From Ctena decussata (lineage: Eukaryota > Mollusca > Bivalvia > Lucinida > Lucinidae), in NCBI GenBank assembly GCA_963989385.1, contig OZ022515.1, positions 6,914,803 through 6,978,802 on the forward strand: a stretch of DNA of 64,000 nucleotides, read 5' to 3'. The translations under genes were made by a program, and so were the position numbers. Within the stretch, counting starts at the first letter, position 1; the number at the start of each line of letters is the position of its first letter. The notes beneath the pieces were generated by a model that was given only the letters and a program-made list of their open reading frames with translations, searched no databases and was not told the origin of the DNA. Below are positions 10,623 through 22,099 of the stretch, one piece after another.

Positions 10623-10770
10623 GTGAATTTGGACAAAGAATCCAAATCTGAGAAAAAAAATATTTTTGTTGGGGGGATGGGGGGGGGGGGGGTGAATTTG
10701 GACAAAGAATCCAAATCTGAAAAAAAAATATTTTTGTTAAATGTTTTTTTTTTTGGGGGGGGGGGGGGGG
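10623..10770. repeat. Short direct duplication with G- and T-runs
   Basis: GTGAATTTGGACAAAGAATC plus CAAATCTGA occurs at 10623 and 10691, each followed by A-run, ATTTTTGTT and then a long G-run (10676-10692 and about 10756-10770). The plus-strand frame here is low complexity. Confidence 0.75.
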
Positions 10771-11060
10771 GATTGACTGATTTAGTGCTTAACGTCCACG
10801 GTAAAGAGCTATGGTCATGTCGGGACGGTCAGATAACCTAACATCACTACTCCTGGGCAGGCTTAGACTATAGCTTAGACCTCCTAAGCCGTTTAAGCGT
10901 TAACCATTACTAAGTGCTCCTCTTTCACCAGTAACTGCCCTTCTTGAATCAGCAGATGGAGAAATGAAAGTAAGTGGCCAGAATGGGTATCAAACCCAGG
11001 ACCTCTGGCTTATAAGTCACATGCCTTTCTGACTGCACTACCCGGCCGCCCAGCTCAGCA
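10771..11060 (-). mobile_element. SINE family A, full-length copy
   Basis: Minus-strand copy with tRNA-like head at about 11050-10980 (B-box seen on plus as GGGTATCAAACCCAGGACC) and the conserved body (TGCCCTTCTTGAATCAGC, TAACGTCCACGGTAAA). It carries a small internal duplication (CTTAGACTATAGCTTAGACC). The tail abuts a G-run. Confidence 0.85.
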
Positions 11061-11135
11061 TAAATTAAAAAGAAACAAATTTTAAGAAACTGGCCTTACC
11101 AGGAACATGTAGAGAAAACCAACAAAGTGGTTGTG

Positions 11136-11272
11136 CAGGGATAAAGACTAACAGGGGTCCAGTTGCCCAAAGCCCCTAAACTTTGGGCTGGGCCCCTGAA
11201 ATTTGGAAGAAAATGCCCATACCCCTAATGTTAAATTCTGAATTTTGGCATAATCATTAGTCTTTATCCCTG
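11136..11272. mobile_element. 137-bp MITE with 5-bp target duplication
   Basis: Perfect 16-bp terminal inverted repeats CAGGGATAAAGACTAA / TTAGTCTTTATCCCTG are flanked by the direct repeat TTGTG (11131-11135 and 11273-11277). The interior contains a second inverted stretch around CCCTAAACTTTGGGCTGGGC. No coding capacity. The superfamily cannot be assigned from a 5-bp duplication alone. Confidence 0.88.
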
Positions 11273-11277
11273 TTGTG

Positions 11278-11820
11278 CGCGCAGCGCAGACTTACTGTCG
11301 TGTCGGCCTATTCAGCGCATAGGCTTAATCGGCGCAAGTTACGTAACGTAATTTACCGTTAAACATGTGTTGATAATTTTTGTCGGCTGTTATCCAAGCA
11401 GTCCTTCAAGCCTAGATGTTTATATGCGGTAAAGAAGATCATGTCTGTCCAGAGGGGTTAGTTGCACTTGGTTTTATACAGATATTTGCAAACGTTACTT
11501 GCAGCTCGGCATATGTTGAATACACACCCTATTTCGCAATCTTTGTTTACAAACACAGCGGCTCTGAGCACACATCACGAATGTAGGTCAACTCACTTCA
11601 GCAGCACTTGTAATTTGTAAATAATAGTTATCACTCTTTGCATGCCTTGCATAAATGCACATAGTAAAGAAGTGAATTATAAAATAACTCACTCAGCTAA
11701 TGTCCAAAGGATCATGATTTAACACTGCTAAAGCAAATAGTTGTTGAAACTTTCCACAAGCTCCTTCTGCAGCCCACGGAGTGATGTCATGAGTATAGTC
11801 TGTTTCACAAATTAGCCCAT
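11278..11820. other. No gene seen
   Basis: Unique-looking sequence with no recognisable frame or repeat. Confidence 0.35.
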
Positions 11821-11824
11821 TATT

Positions 11825-12212
11825 TATGTCAGGAATAAGACATTTTCAGAAGCTGCGTCAAATTGGCCGACAAAAACGGGGGCCCTCGTGCACAATGGTA
11901 CATGAGTTTTGAGTTTCTCCAGGCCGAAGGGGACACAGACGGTGTACTTTTGTACACTCCGGTGTTGCAGGATGAAAGCCTAGGTATAGCCATGTAGCTA
12001 TAGTAGGGAACCAAACCAAACCTTTAACCTGCACAGGGGGCCTCCAGTTAACGTCCCGATCCGAAGGACGGCACACTTGTTAGCATCATCCCTGCAAATG
12101 ATGCTAGAAAAACGCATTCGGACATAGGAAGATTTAGCCTCGGGCGGGATTCGAACCCACGACCTCTGGCTTCAGAGTCAAGTGCACTAACCACTGAGCC
12201 ACCGCGCTTCTC
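11825..12212 (-). mobile_element. tRNA-derived SINE, family C
   Basis: The head on the minus strand (12210 down to about 12130) reads GCGCGGTGGCTCAGTGGTTA, with an anticodon arm and GGTTCGAATCCCG, a canonical B-box. The body continues to about 11825 and includes GATCGGGACGTTAACTGGAG and AGGTTTGGTTTGG. Minus-strand frames 11829-12014 and 11858-12076 lie in it. No second copy is in this window. Confidence 0.7.
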
Positions 12213-12214
12213 CT

Positions 12215-12370
12215 AAAGGTAAAGGTGTAAGCAGGCCGTGTAAGCAAGCTTCATGCAGACAGCAAATCTGATCAGACCGGGCGAATGCCCAGGCTGATCT
12301 GAGTCTCCGCTGGGCGCACTTGCCCTTTAGTTGGTTTTGTCGTGTCAAGCTCAAATCTGAAATCACAGTC
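12215..12370. repeat. Hairpin-bearing dispersed repeat R4
   Basis: The core GATCAGACCGGGCGAATGCC followed by CAGGCTGATC forms an imperfect hairpin. Divergent relatives with GCGCA..TGCTCAGTCTGATC phrasing occur at about 23725-23775, 51853-51900 and 56697-56740. No coding content. Confidence 0.5.
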
Positions 12371-12509
12371 ATATCAAACGTAAAGGGTGTGGTATGAATG
12401 ACCAGGGTACCATTCAGTTTGACCGAGGACTAGCTCAAGCGATACACCATCGTGACTGAACAGCGAACCTCCTGTGGTACGAAACGGATAGGATACGAGC
12501 ACCAGTACT

Positions 12510-12654
12510 AAAGTAAATGCAGGGTTGTTCTTACCTTTAAGCCCGCATTACTTCTGTCTTCTAACCGCCAGAATCATCTATCCAGAGCCCACGAGTCACC
12601 CACGGTAAGCCGTTCCTGCTGGCCTACGCCGTCTGTTTATGCGCAACCACTACA
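12510..12654 (-). mobile_element. 3' LTR (deleted, 145 bp) of LTR retroelement
   Basis: Matches 15164-15369 along its length except for a 61-bp stretch present only there (about 15259-15319); an ACG microhomology at the junction suggests deletion in this copy. On the minus strand the LTR starts TGTAGTGG. Directly upstream on the minus strand (12655-12668) is the purine-rich AATGGGGGAGAG, the polypurine tract. It is flanked outside by GTACT (12505-12509). Confidence 0.88.
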
Positions 12655-15163
12655 CTCTCCCCCATTTTATTCAAAAGGAGTGCAGTCAGTTGCCGGATCA
12701 TCCATGGCTCGTCTTCTCTGGATCTTCACTCTGGCCTCCAAAAATTTAGAGACACCCCCTCCAAGGGATACATCTCCCTCTCCTCCCTGATGCCAGGAAG
12801 GTTCTCTCCATGGGGTGCTGCTCCATGTTACCCTCCCTAGAATGCTAGAAAGGGAAACTCCACCATTTCTCCCCCTTCTCCAATGCTGGAAAAGAGGAAG
12901 GACATCCATTTATGCTGGTCTGCTACTGCACAAACCTACAGAACCTAAACCGTGCAGGCCTGCGCTACAACAGTCTCTTTTCTTGCTGTAATGTCCCTGG
13001 CTCCAGTTGCTGCCCACATCTGTCATGGATCCCACAGCACCGTCAGCAGTTTGAGGGCACTCCCCAGACGCTGTTGCGAACTGTTCTAATACTATTGACT
13101 CGCTCATTGCCACAGCCTTTTCTGATGTCCTCAACATCACATTTACTACATCAGCAGCAGTGCCTGTCAATCTTTTTCTATGTATCGCGAAGTTACATTG
13201 CCCATAGGAATCTATAAAGACCCTATATCGCCCTCTCAAATTCCTGACATCTTCTGTGGTACCAATAAGACTGTACAATCACCTGTTCCAAAGGCTTCAC
13301 AGCAACACCTTTTTTAACTCTTTGCTGATCATTTGCTACAGGACATCCACTGGATTAGACTCAAGTACTTCCGGTAGTGCACCGACATGGTACCTTCAGT
13401 ATTTCTGTCATGTTGTTGAGCTCGTAGCCGTTTCCAAGCATTGCCAACACCCGTAGAACACAAAAGTGCACCGACATCATACTTCCAGTATTTCTGTCAT
13501 GCTGTTGAGCTCGTAGCCATTTCCCAGCATTGCCAACAGCCATAGAACACTGACCTCAATCCTTGACTATCAGTCTTGTCCTGCATTCTAATCTGGAAAC
13601 TATTACCACTGATTCACTGCTGCATCGCAAGTCCATCTCACAGTTACTGCATCTATTTTGCACAGAACCTACTGCCAGCCTTGCATCTTCCGACGATGAA
13701 CTGGTTTCACCCAGTCATGTTCTGTTGTCGGTTTTCTTTGTGACCAGCTGCGTACCATACAGGCTTCACCATTACAAACAGAACCGGCTTGCCATTCTGT
13801 CCAACCTGGTTATTCTGCCTGACACTTAGTCTCCGCTGATCCTATGATACGACTGCTGCCCTGCTGGATTCTGTTTCACATCCAGGAGATCATGTAAACC
13901 AATGGCCCCCCCAGCTCACCATGACTGCCGCCCCGGCCTCTGGCGTCCCAGCGGTGTGCACCCCGCCCCCAACACCAGAAGTATATCCGCAACATCAACA
14001 GAACTGAGTCGACAACCTCCCGGGTAAAGGCTCCCCACTGGCTATCAGCCCTTACGCAGTTTCTTCAACACCATAGCGTTTAACCCTAATAACCAAATCA
14101 GGCTCAAATGGTCAGTCCCACTGCAAGCAGCTCGCTCTGTAGGTAGCTCTAGAACTATGCAAAACCATCAAAAGCAATTCTTCTCATTGCGCAGTAGTTT
14201 CCTGTTGCCTGAGAGACACTACCATTGCGATAGCATACTCTCCACCTTTGCCTGAGAGACACTACCATTGCGATAGCATACTCTCTACTATCTGGCGCAT
14301 CAGATGACTGGCTCTCTTGTGGAATTTCCGATTCTGACAATAACATGGCCTACTTCTAGCATATCATCCGCATGGCTCATGACTGCACTTCCAATAAAAT
14401 CGGGTCTTCGACAGCTCCTTCTGCTTGGAAATAAAACTGGGTCCATTTCTCGATACTTGTCTTCGGATCTGATCCACTTCCAAAACCATGCACTGCAACC
14501 CTAGCAGAGACCCTTGGACGCTCTCCCTCAGATCCTTGCCACACAGTATATATCCGCAGGACGCCAATCAAGCCATCCCTGTCGTCTTGCTCGAAATTCA
14601 TGGTCCTTTGACTTGCAGATTTAAGACCAAACCTCTTTGTGGTTGTACATTGCTAGAAGTGTCTTTTCCTCAATGTAGGCCGTTGTTTCTGGAACCCATC
14701 TTCAGTCAATAAACTTCCAGTTCCATGTAGCTGCCGACTCTTTACCAGCTAAAAGTGCAACAGGAATTGTCCTACTACACAGTAGCCATGAGCATGTAGT
14801 ACTCTCGCTGTGTGAAGCTGACTGCCTTGCCCTTAACTGCCCTCAGCTTCTGCTTTCCTTTCAGCCCCATCAAATTTCCAAGCTGCAACTTTCTTTATCC
14901 TGGCTCTCCGATGCCACTTCAACGCTGAAATATTCGTTCTGCCTGCTTTGTCCACTTTCCCCCTCCACCTCAGAATTGAAGTTCAAGGTCTAGTCGAGAC
15001 AAGCTAACAATTTGTTTTCAGCTTGCATGTTGTCGTTCTGCAGCTATTTGATCTTTGGCGAAAGCTAGAACTTGTTTGCCGTGGCAGATTTTGACAGCAT
15101 TTTCACAGCGATTGCCGCTATAAAAAGCATGTCGGGAATGGGTTCGAGTACGCTGCCACCAAT
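12655..15163 (-). mobile_element. Internal region of pol-less LTR retroelement
   Basis: About 2.5 kb between the LTRs. No reverse transcriptase, integrase or protease motif could be recognised on either strand; short minus-strand frames (for example 12910-13278) may be degraded gag or nothing. At the 5' side (minus orientation) the sequence next to the LTR reads, on plus, GGGTTCGAGTACGCTGCCACCA over 15140-15161: it resembles a tRNA 3' end with T-loop and CCA, so its complement is the primer-binding site. Internal tandem duplications occur at about 13375-13550 (88-bp period) and 14209-14288 (43-bp period). Whole element 12510-15369; likely a non-autonomous (LARD/TRIM-like) or gutted Ty3-like element. 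Confidence 0.8.
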
Positions 15164-15369
15164 AAAGTAAATGCAGGGTTGTTCTTACCTTTAAGCCCGC
15201 ATTACTTCTGTCTTCTAACCGCCAGAATCATCTATCCAGAGCCCACGAGTCACCCACGTGTGTACTTCGCGCCAGTCTGTCGCCCAGAGCGCGGCTTACT
15301 CGTTTCTTCCGGTCCGACGGTAAGCCGTTCCTGCTGGCCTACGCCGTCTGTTTATGCGCAACCACTACA
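15164..15369 (-). mobile_element. 5' LTR (206 bp) of LTR retroelement
   Basis: Begins AAAGTAAATGCAGGG and ends CAACCACTACA on the plus strand, as does the other LTR. It is followed by GTACT (15370-15374), matching 12505-12509, a 5-bp target-site duplication. The low divergence outside the 61-bp indel suggests a fairly recent insertion. Confidence 0.9.
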
Positions 15370-15374
15370 GTACT

Positions 15375-16799
15375 GATGCATTTTCCTCTTCGATTTCCTG
15401 AATATTTCATAAACAAGATACCTGCGCACTCTCCACTGAGACTGCCTATAACGTACAGGCCTAGTTCAAATGATTTCTGTTCTTACCAGCTGATAAACAA
15501 CCTGTTTAAATCAATAAATCCTCTTTGAAGCGACGAAATGTTACCAATGGCCGATTGAAAATAGCCGCGTTGCCGAAACGGTATCATGTGATCAAGTTGA
15601 CCAATGAAATTCTTTCCTGCCGTCGTCAGGGTAGATTGGTTCCTTACCTTATAAGTAGTCATATCTATTGATTATTGGCCAACATGGGACCAGTTTATCG
15701 CGAAAGGTAGCCGAGGTGGACTGAATGGGCAAAATCTGAACCGTGCTCCTTGCTTGATCATCGCAAAAGCATTAAAATGCAAGCGTTTTCTCGATCGTCC
15801 GCCTATGGGGAGCACGACAAACGAACTAACAACCTCAGTCTATAGTCGTGCGTTCCGCTTCGCGTCGTCGGGAACGCACGTATAATAACACCAACTTCTA
15901 ACCGAGCACTTTTTAAAATGAAATATTCTTTCCTTTTTCATTATTGATTGGAATTAAGCTTCTGACGCATAGTTTGTTTTATTTCTATATCTATACGGTA
16001 TATAAAACATCATTATGTTTATTCAGTATTTTGACTGAGTTTTCCTCTCTGCAGAATCACCCCAAATATCTCAATGAGTCTTAAACAATTCTGCTTTAAT
16101 ATGGTTTGTTTCATTTCAAATTAATCCCAAAAATATATATCCGTATCTAGAACTTTGGGATTGTTTTGGACGGGGGAACCTCCGTCTTGTAACTGAATAA
16201 ATCGGTTAAATTTTGTTAAATGTTCAACTACAGTTAATTGTAAACAAAGACACAAGCCGAAAATGAGTGGTCGGGTAGAAGCTGGTTTTAGTATCCATGT
16301 TCATTATAGGCAATACGATATTTCAAAACTACCCCATTATAACTACTATGAATATCGAGTTTTCGAGGAAACACTTCGTACATATAGGATTTAGGAAAAA
16401 CAGCACTGTACGTCTTTAAAAGTTTAAGCTCGGAACACGAACAGAAATAAGACTATGAGGAATAAGAACAACGAAATATGTAACTAAAGTAAGAAGCGGC
16501 TTACATACTCTTCTGCTGCTCGATTCGTCTTAGGAAAGATACATTTAGCAACACCTCATCCTCCGCCTCCTCCTCCGCCTTCTTCTTCTTCTATCATTCA
16601 AGTACAGGCACCTCAGAAGGCGTAATGTGTTGTCGCGTGGGTGTTGCAGGGCCAAACAAAGTGAATGTTATCTGAAAGGACTATAATATGCAATGTCATT
16701 ATAATCGTTCAGTGCGAATCTACCGAAGTAAAAAGACAGCCAATGGTCAGGAATTTTTCATATCCCAAATCCCGACATTAAACTACAAGGAAAAGGAGT

Positions 16800-16800
<1 letters not shown>
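15375..16800. other. No gene seen; small inverted repeat
   Basis: An imperfect hairpin, CGTGCGTTCC..GGAACGCACG, lies at about 15848-15880. The rest has no recognisable coding frame. A (CA)n microsatellite follows at 16802-16830. Confidence 0.4.

Positions 16801-16801
<1 letters not shown>

Positions 16802-16830
<29 letters not shown>
16802..16830. repeat. (CA)n microsatellite
   Basis: Uninterrupted AC/CA dinucleotide run of about 29 bases. Confidence 0.98.
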
Positions 16831-16832
<2 letters not shown>

Positions 16833-16854
16833 AATTCACGAAATTTCACAGTAT

Positions 16855-17130
16855 AAATCGAATGAACAGCTCTTTTTTCCAAACAGGTGTTCATTCAGCT
16901 ACTCTACATGTGTTTTAAACAGCAGCAAAATATATTTTCACCTATTTTCTATTTTGAATTACAAAATAAAATAAGACAGCAAGAAGAATGGGCAGCTATT
17001 CAGGTTACCATATTGCTAGAGACCATTGACAAGCGGACATAAAAACACGTACCATTGCGGAACCACAATAGTCGTACCGCCTTGCAACAGTCGGTAATAG
17101 ATTACTGGAAGGCTTAAACTGGTTTAAATG
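16855..17130 (+). repeat. Dispersed repeat R3, copy 1
   Basis: It shares AACAGCTCTTTTTTCCAAAC and AGGTG..CATTCAGC with 25388-25435 and 27785-27835, and ACCGCCTTG(C/G)AAC(A/G)GTC with TTACTGG(A/G)(A/G)GGCTTAAA with 25536-25577. A partial second unit (GACAAGCGGACATAAAAACA) is at about 17027 and 17332. The family appears retroelement-like but no domain is legible. Confidence 0.5.
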
Positions 17131-17926
17131 TATCCAAACCATCGTACTTAGCTTCTGCAATTGTTCAACCTAACCTGATTAACGGAAGCACCTAAACGAA
17201 CAACAAGAGCTAATTACAGGAATTACATGAAACATGTAGTTTTTCCTATTTCTTTTTTATTATCATTACAAAACAACACAGAAAGCAAAGTGAGCGGCTA
17301 TACACGAGATCACATAGTTAGAGGATTATAGACAAGCGGACATAAAAACAAGTCACAAGGAGGGGTTTAGTAGTTACTTACTGAGTGGAAAGAAGAGGTG
17401 TGTGGGGGGAGGGAAGGGGGCGGGGCTGGTGGTAATTTTATTATTTTACTTGAATATTTTACCGGATAAAAAAAAGTCTGATGCTCTGCACTTCCCTCCT
17501 GACGCTGTTTATGGAAAGGGCAGCCCAGGACTATCTGCTAGAGGCTGATTCATATACTGATAATGTCTGGGAAGAAGTATCTTTGATAGATAGAGTTCTT
17601 GCACTGGGATCCAGGAACTTATATTATTGCCTTCCACTGATATGGTTGCAATCCAATGGCTGACATATATTCGCACAAGTTTATAAACATATCGGTACAT
17701 CATCGTTGTTTTTGCCTGAGCTCTACGTTTCTAAAGAGTATGCCACAGACCATATGCGCGGCTCTGTGTTTCATTATCTCCAATTTCCTGATGCTGTTGT
17801 CTGTTAAAGGCCCGAGATAACACTAGCACACTCTGTGATTGGCTGAACTCTTTGTATATCTAGGGCAGTATAACACTTGCAGGTTCTCCTTTGGAAAAGC
17901 TCTGGTATTGTTGGCATTTGTATACG
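17131..17926. other. No gene seen
   Basis: The 60-codon frames at 17481-17663 (plus) and 17509-17703 (minus) overlap each other antisense and have no domain. There is a G-rich stretch at about 17400-17430. Confidence 0.35.
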
Positions 17927-19480
17927 CCCGTTAAAAAAACACAAAAAAAAACCCGGACCATATTATGTTAGGGCGCTGGCGTCCGTCCGTTCAGGTTTTC
18001 GTTTCCGAAAAACTCCTATTGTCTACATCCAAAATTGCTGACACTTGATATATATAGTAAGACTATGAGATGGAAAAGCGCATATTATTTCGAGGTAGCG
18101 CTCCAATGATTTTTATCGGGTTTTTGCCCTTTTCTTAAATATTTAACACATTATTTCCGGATGCCTCCTCCAACAGTGTTTATCAATTAGCATGAAACTT
18201 TGTAAATAGTAAAACTTAGATGGAGACAAGAACATTTTATGTGGAGGTTACGCTCTAATGTTTTTAAGCAGACTTACGGCCCTTTAATAAATGCAATATG
18301 GCAATTTAATGAAACCGACGACGGCATTTTAAAAGGATATTCTTGTGCTCAACCATAACTAAGCTACCGTTTAGAATATCTTGATGAAACTTTATAACAA
18401 TATACATGAGGTTAAGTCGGGGTGTATTGTAAAAGAGCGATCGCTGCTTCCATTTCCTTAGTTTTGTTTCCCGTCTGTTTAATTATATTAAGACTATATT
18501 TGTACGCGCCATGACTAAGCCACCGCCTGGAAAATCATGATGACACTGTAAAGCAATGTGTAGATTGAGACGATATATCACATATAAGAACAATTTTTGC
18601 ATTCTCGGAGTTACGTCCCTTTGATAGTTTTTAAAGTCAAACATGCTTGCGTATTGCTTGCAATAATCCTATAACGCAATAATTCACTGAAATTGATGTT
18701 TTATCAGATGAAATTCTCCGACGCATATAGATAATTACATAACAGGACATTTAAACTTGAGAATAACAGAGTGTGTGCTGTGTCGTAGAAAATATATGTA
18801 TTTAAGGCTAATATTGTGCATACCATAAGTAGTAGGTAACATATAGAATATCTTGAGAATATCTTTATAGCAATCAATGTGTATTAGGTGTAAACGGTGC
18901 GTTGATTATAAAGATATGTGTTCCTCATCCCTTGTTTTTTGAGTTACATGCCTTCGATTAACCATTTGAAATATCCTGATGAATCATTATAGCAATGTAA
19001 ATTATGTTGGGCCGGTATGTACTATACAAAAAGATTGCTGCCCCGTCCTTAGTTTGTGAGTTAGGTCACTTTGCTTAGTTTTTAAGCCTATTCTTGCGCG
19101 AACCATCCCTAGGTTACCGTTTGAAATACCTTGATGAAACGCTATAGCAATGTAGAAGACGTTTAGGCAATATGTATTGCATAAGAATGGTTGCTTCCCT
19201 TTACTAACTTTTATAGTAAAGTTCCTTTAATTATTTTCAAACCTTTTGTACGCGCCAGTACTGGGTAACCGTTTGGTATATCTTGATGAAACATTTAAGC
19301 AATGTGCATTAGGTAAAGTCTGTAGGTCGAGTAGCAGAATGGTTGCTCTCCGTCACTAAAATTTGGAGTTACCTCCCTGTAATTAGATTTTACAAACTCT
19401 TCCTGTATGCAAATGTTACGACTGGTAATGATGAGAGTGAAAATAGCCGAAATGTTGAAGTATTGCCCATGTTCCTTCAT
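17927..19480 (-). repeat. Pearl-like tandem-repeat element, degenerate
   Basis: The left side has a GTCCGTCCGTT microsatellite (17978) preceded by an A-rich hairpin-like segment (TACGCCCGTT..CCCGGACC). The core is a series of ~150-bp or multiple-length units with GCCA..ACTAAGC(T/C)ACCG, TTGATGAAAC and TATAGCAATGT, seen at about 18340, 18505, 18825, 18965, 19095 and 19255. Orientation (microsatellite end = 3') suggests minus strand. No coding capacity. Confidence 0.55.
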
Positions 19481-19710
19481 TTGGGCGCGTTCTATGCTCT
19501 TAAAGGAGTTCCTTAGGAGTTTAGTTTGATTTCACTGCAAGTGGTGCTGTGCCGTGTGACGGCCTTAAAACTTCTATCCGCACATCATTCATAGTGCAGA
19601 TTATATTTTAGTTGTCCTTTGAGATCAGAGGATATATTTTAAAAAATCAGATAACTTTGACTGGTTAAGACTTTTATTCTAGATCACTGCTTTTTAATTA
19701 TCTGGACCGT
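19440..19710 (+). repeat. Dispersed repeat R6, copy without MITE
   Basis: Shares GTGCTGTGCCGTGTGACGGC, ATCATTCATAGTGCAGATTA and the following AT-rich part with 20735-21000. The TA at 19592-19593 is the intact empty site corresponding to the 84-bp MITE at 20804-20887. A further motif (GAAGTATTGCCCATGTTCC) recurs at about 21135 (plus) and 21510-21535 (minus). Confidence 0.7.
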
Positions 19711-20803
19711 TTTCGATCGTAAGGTGGTAAAGGATAAATGCGGATGTCAGCGATTATATACGTTCCCTTTGAAATACCTTCAGATACGGACTGTTGCTAA
19801 TGCCTAGCGAATAGAAGGATAGACTAGACTAACTGTTACATCCACACCTGTGTCTACTCCTTGTATGTTCCAGTCACACACACACACATACGGATTCTGC
19901 GGATGCTACGGATGGCTCATTCGTATCTATCCGTTTTATTCGTAATGGATACGTATCGGATCCGCAGAGTCCGTAACTGTCCATATCATATCCGCAGAGT
20001 CTGCAGAATCCGCTTTAAATTTTGAAAAGTTTCAAAATTCGGGCGCGGATGCGTAAACGGAAATGGTGCGTTACTAAACGCATTCATCCGTTTCTATCCG
20101 TATCTGATCCCTGTTGCATACGTATCTATATCATTTCTAATCCGTATATGCACATATCATTCCGCAGTTCCCAACCTCAAGTTAAGGACTTAAACGATTT
20201 CTTGCGGATCGTTACCTTTAGTTACGGAAGTTACGGGTCTCGTCGGCGTATTGTAACCGACTGTTTTCTACAAAAACGTTTCAATACAAATAGCTTGCGC
20301 TCCAATACTGACAGACACCTACAGAATGGTTTGGAGAGGCGGCTGTACGGCAAACAGCACCAGCAGGGCGGCGAAGAGAGAGACAAAGACTTATCTCAAG
20401 CACTACTACAACGAAAATTACGGGTCGGCTGTGACGTATGGTGTAGTTATGGTGCGATGTCATGTTTTTTTTTAATTTGTAACAGTAGGGTCACCTTGTC
20501 ATGAACTTGCCAATAGCAAAAGTGGGGCCATCATTTGATTTTTGTTAATTCCAGATAGTTGTCTAATATAGGAAAAAGTAATTCCTTTATTAATTCCAAT
20601 TAGTTGTCCAATATAAGACAAAGTTTAATGGTGAATAAAGCCATAAATATCTTTTGGACTTGGGTCATTGTTCGAAGATTGCCCTACAATTTCGAATGTG
20701 TGCTGTGCTCTTGAATGAACTCTTTTAGATTTCTATTTCACCTCCGTGCAACTGATGTTGTGCCGTGCGGCGACCGTAAAACATCTCCCGTACGTCATTC
20801 ATA

Positions 20804-20887
20804 CACTGTAAAACATTTCCACAGATTTTACGGTAGAATACATGGCAACCAGCTGCCAGTACATTTCCCGTTATTTTGTAAACAGTG
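20804..20887. mobile_element. 84-bp TA-flanked MITE with preserved empty site
   Basis: The insert starts CACTGTAAAACATTTCC and ends TTTTGTAAACAGTG, with TA on both sides (20802-20803 and 20888-20889) and an inner palindrome GGCAACCAGCTGCC. The paralogous R6 copy at 19440-19710 reads ATCATTCATAGTGCAG without the insert, giving exact boundaries. From memory, sequence of this style (CACTGTAAAA, GATTTTACGGTA) is common in fish genomes; that link is unverified. Confidence 0.85.
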
Positions 20888-21231
20888 TAGTGCTGATTAT
20901 ATAATTTTTTTCCTTGAGATCAAGAAAATATTCTGGGAAATCAGACTTTTTTATTACTTTAGATTTATGTTCTAGATTAATACTATTTTTAGACCTTTTA
21001 TAGTACTAATCAATCTTTGAATTAACTGCCTTATCAAAAGTAAGAAATAACATTAAATAATGTATGCTTTCTCCTGTTTTCGTAACCAGATTAAATCAGG
21101 GGCACTGATGCAGTTTGAGATGCCGAAATCTCGAAGTGTGGTCCATGTACCTTCCTTCGAATATGTCGAATGTTCTGTGTTTTCAGAGGATTAAAATAGT
21201 AGCTACTTTATTTATCAACTGCCGAGTAAAT

Positions 21232-21440
21232 AATGTATTTCTGTCAACTAAGCAGTAAATGGGTATTTTTTTCAAATCAGGGAAGGATTAAGCAGTGAAA
21301 GGACAATGATAGACTTCGGATTTCATATGCTACGCCCAAGATACATTGGCCCTAATCCGTCCAGCCCCACCCCCTCATTCCTCAAGACACTGCCCCTACG
21401 GCCACTAGGCTATAGGAAACCTTTACCGTTACCCAATTTA
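21232..21440 (+). mobile_element. SINE family B fragment
   Basis: Body only: CTAAGCAGTAAATGGG, CAGGGAAGGATTAAGCAGTG, ATGCTACGCCCAAGATACA and CTATAGGAAACCTTTACC, in the order seen at 1785-2065. The tRNA-like head is missing. Confidence 0.7.
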
Positions 21441-22099
21441 TAGGTGGAATCAAGGTGACACATTTAAATAAAAACCTAGTTCTTCATGAGCACAGAACAC
21501 TTAACACATTCGAAAGAAGGAGCATGGGCCATACTTCGAGGTTTCGATTACTCAAGCCTCATCAGCGACCCTGACATGACCCGTAAATAAAGGTAAAGAT
21601 CCTCACAAAACCGTATTAGTCTTCAGCTTGGGACTGCAGAATGGTGGGTTCACTTACGGATAAGATACGGAGTAGATATGGATGACAGACGGATTAAATA
21701 CGGATAGATGCGAATAAATGCGTTCAGTTACGTGCCATTACGGTTCACTCAATTTCGACCGGATCCTGCGGACCCTGCGGATATGATACGGACAGTTACG
21801 GACTCTGCCGATGCAATATTGATCCATTACGGATTCAACGGATAGATACGAATAAATACGGACGGGCATCCGTAGTATCCGCAGGTATATGTGTGTGCGA
21901 CTGGGGCATTATCTAGGTAAACAATCACGGAGTTCTTTCTGTTTCCGAAGTATTCAAGAAATGAGTATGGAAATGCAGTTAAAACTTGTTTATCTATTTA
22001 TTTTCAAACACGAATTTCATAATTGTTGAAGTTACCATGTCACAATATGAAAAGGTAAATGGTTTGACAACATATCAATAATTCAAATTTTAAATTTAT

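Larger units (their letters stand above)
19870..21904. mobile_element. ~2-kb element with long terminal inverted repeats
   Basis: Termini CCAGTC(A/G)CACACACA. The left arm (19870 to about 20235) is inverted relative to the right arm (about 21545-21904): GCAGAGTCCGTAACTGTCC, ATCATATCCGCAG and TTTACCTTTA or its variant recur in the same order on opposite strands. Arms are rich in variants of TCCGTAT/ATACGGA. Inside lie R6 (20735-21000), an 84-bp MITE and a SINE-B fragment. No transposase was recognised; the 160-codon frame 20022-20504 starts inside the left arm and is doubtful. No clear target duplication was found. Confidence 0.75.

Noticed and set aside
20022..20504. 160-codon plus-strand frame
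   Set aside because: It begins inside a terminal inverted repeat rich in short repeats and has no recognisable domain.
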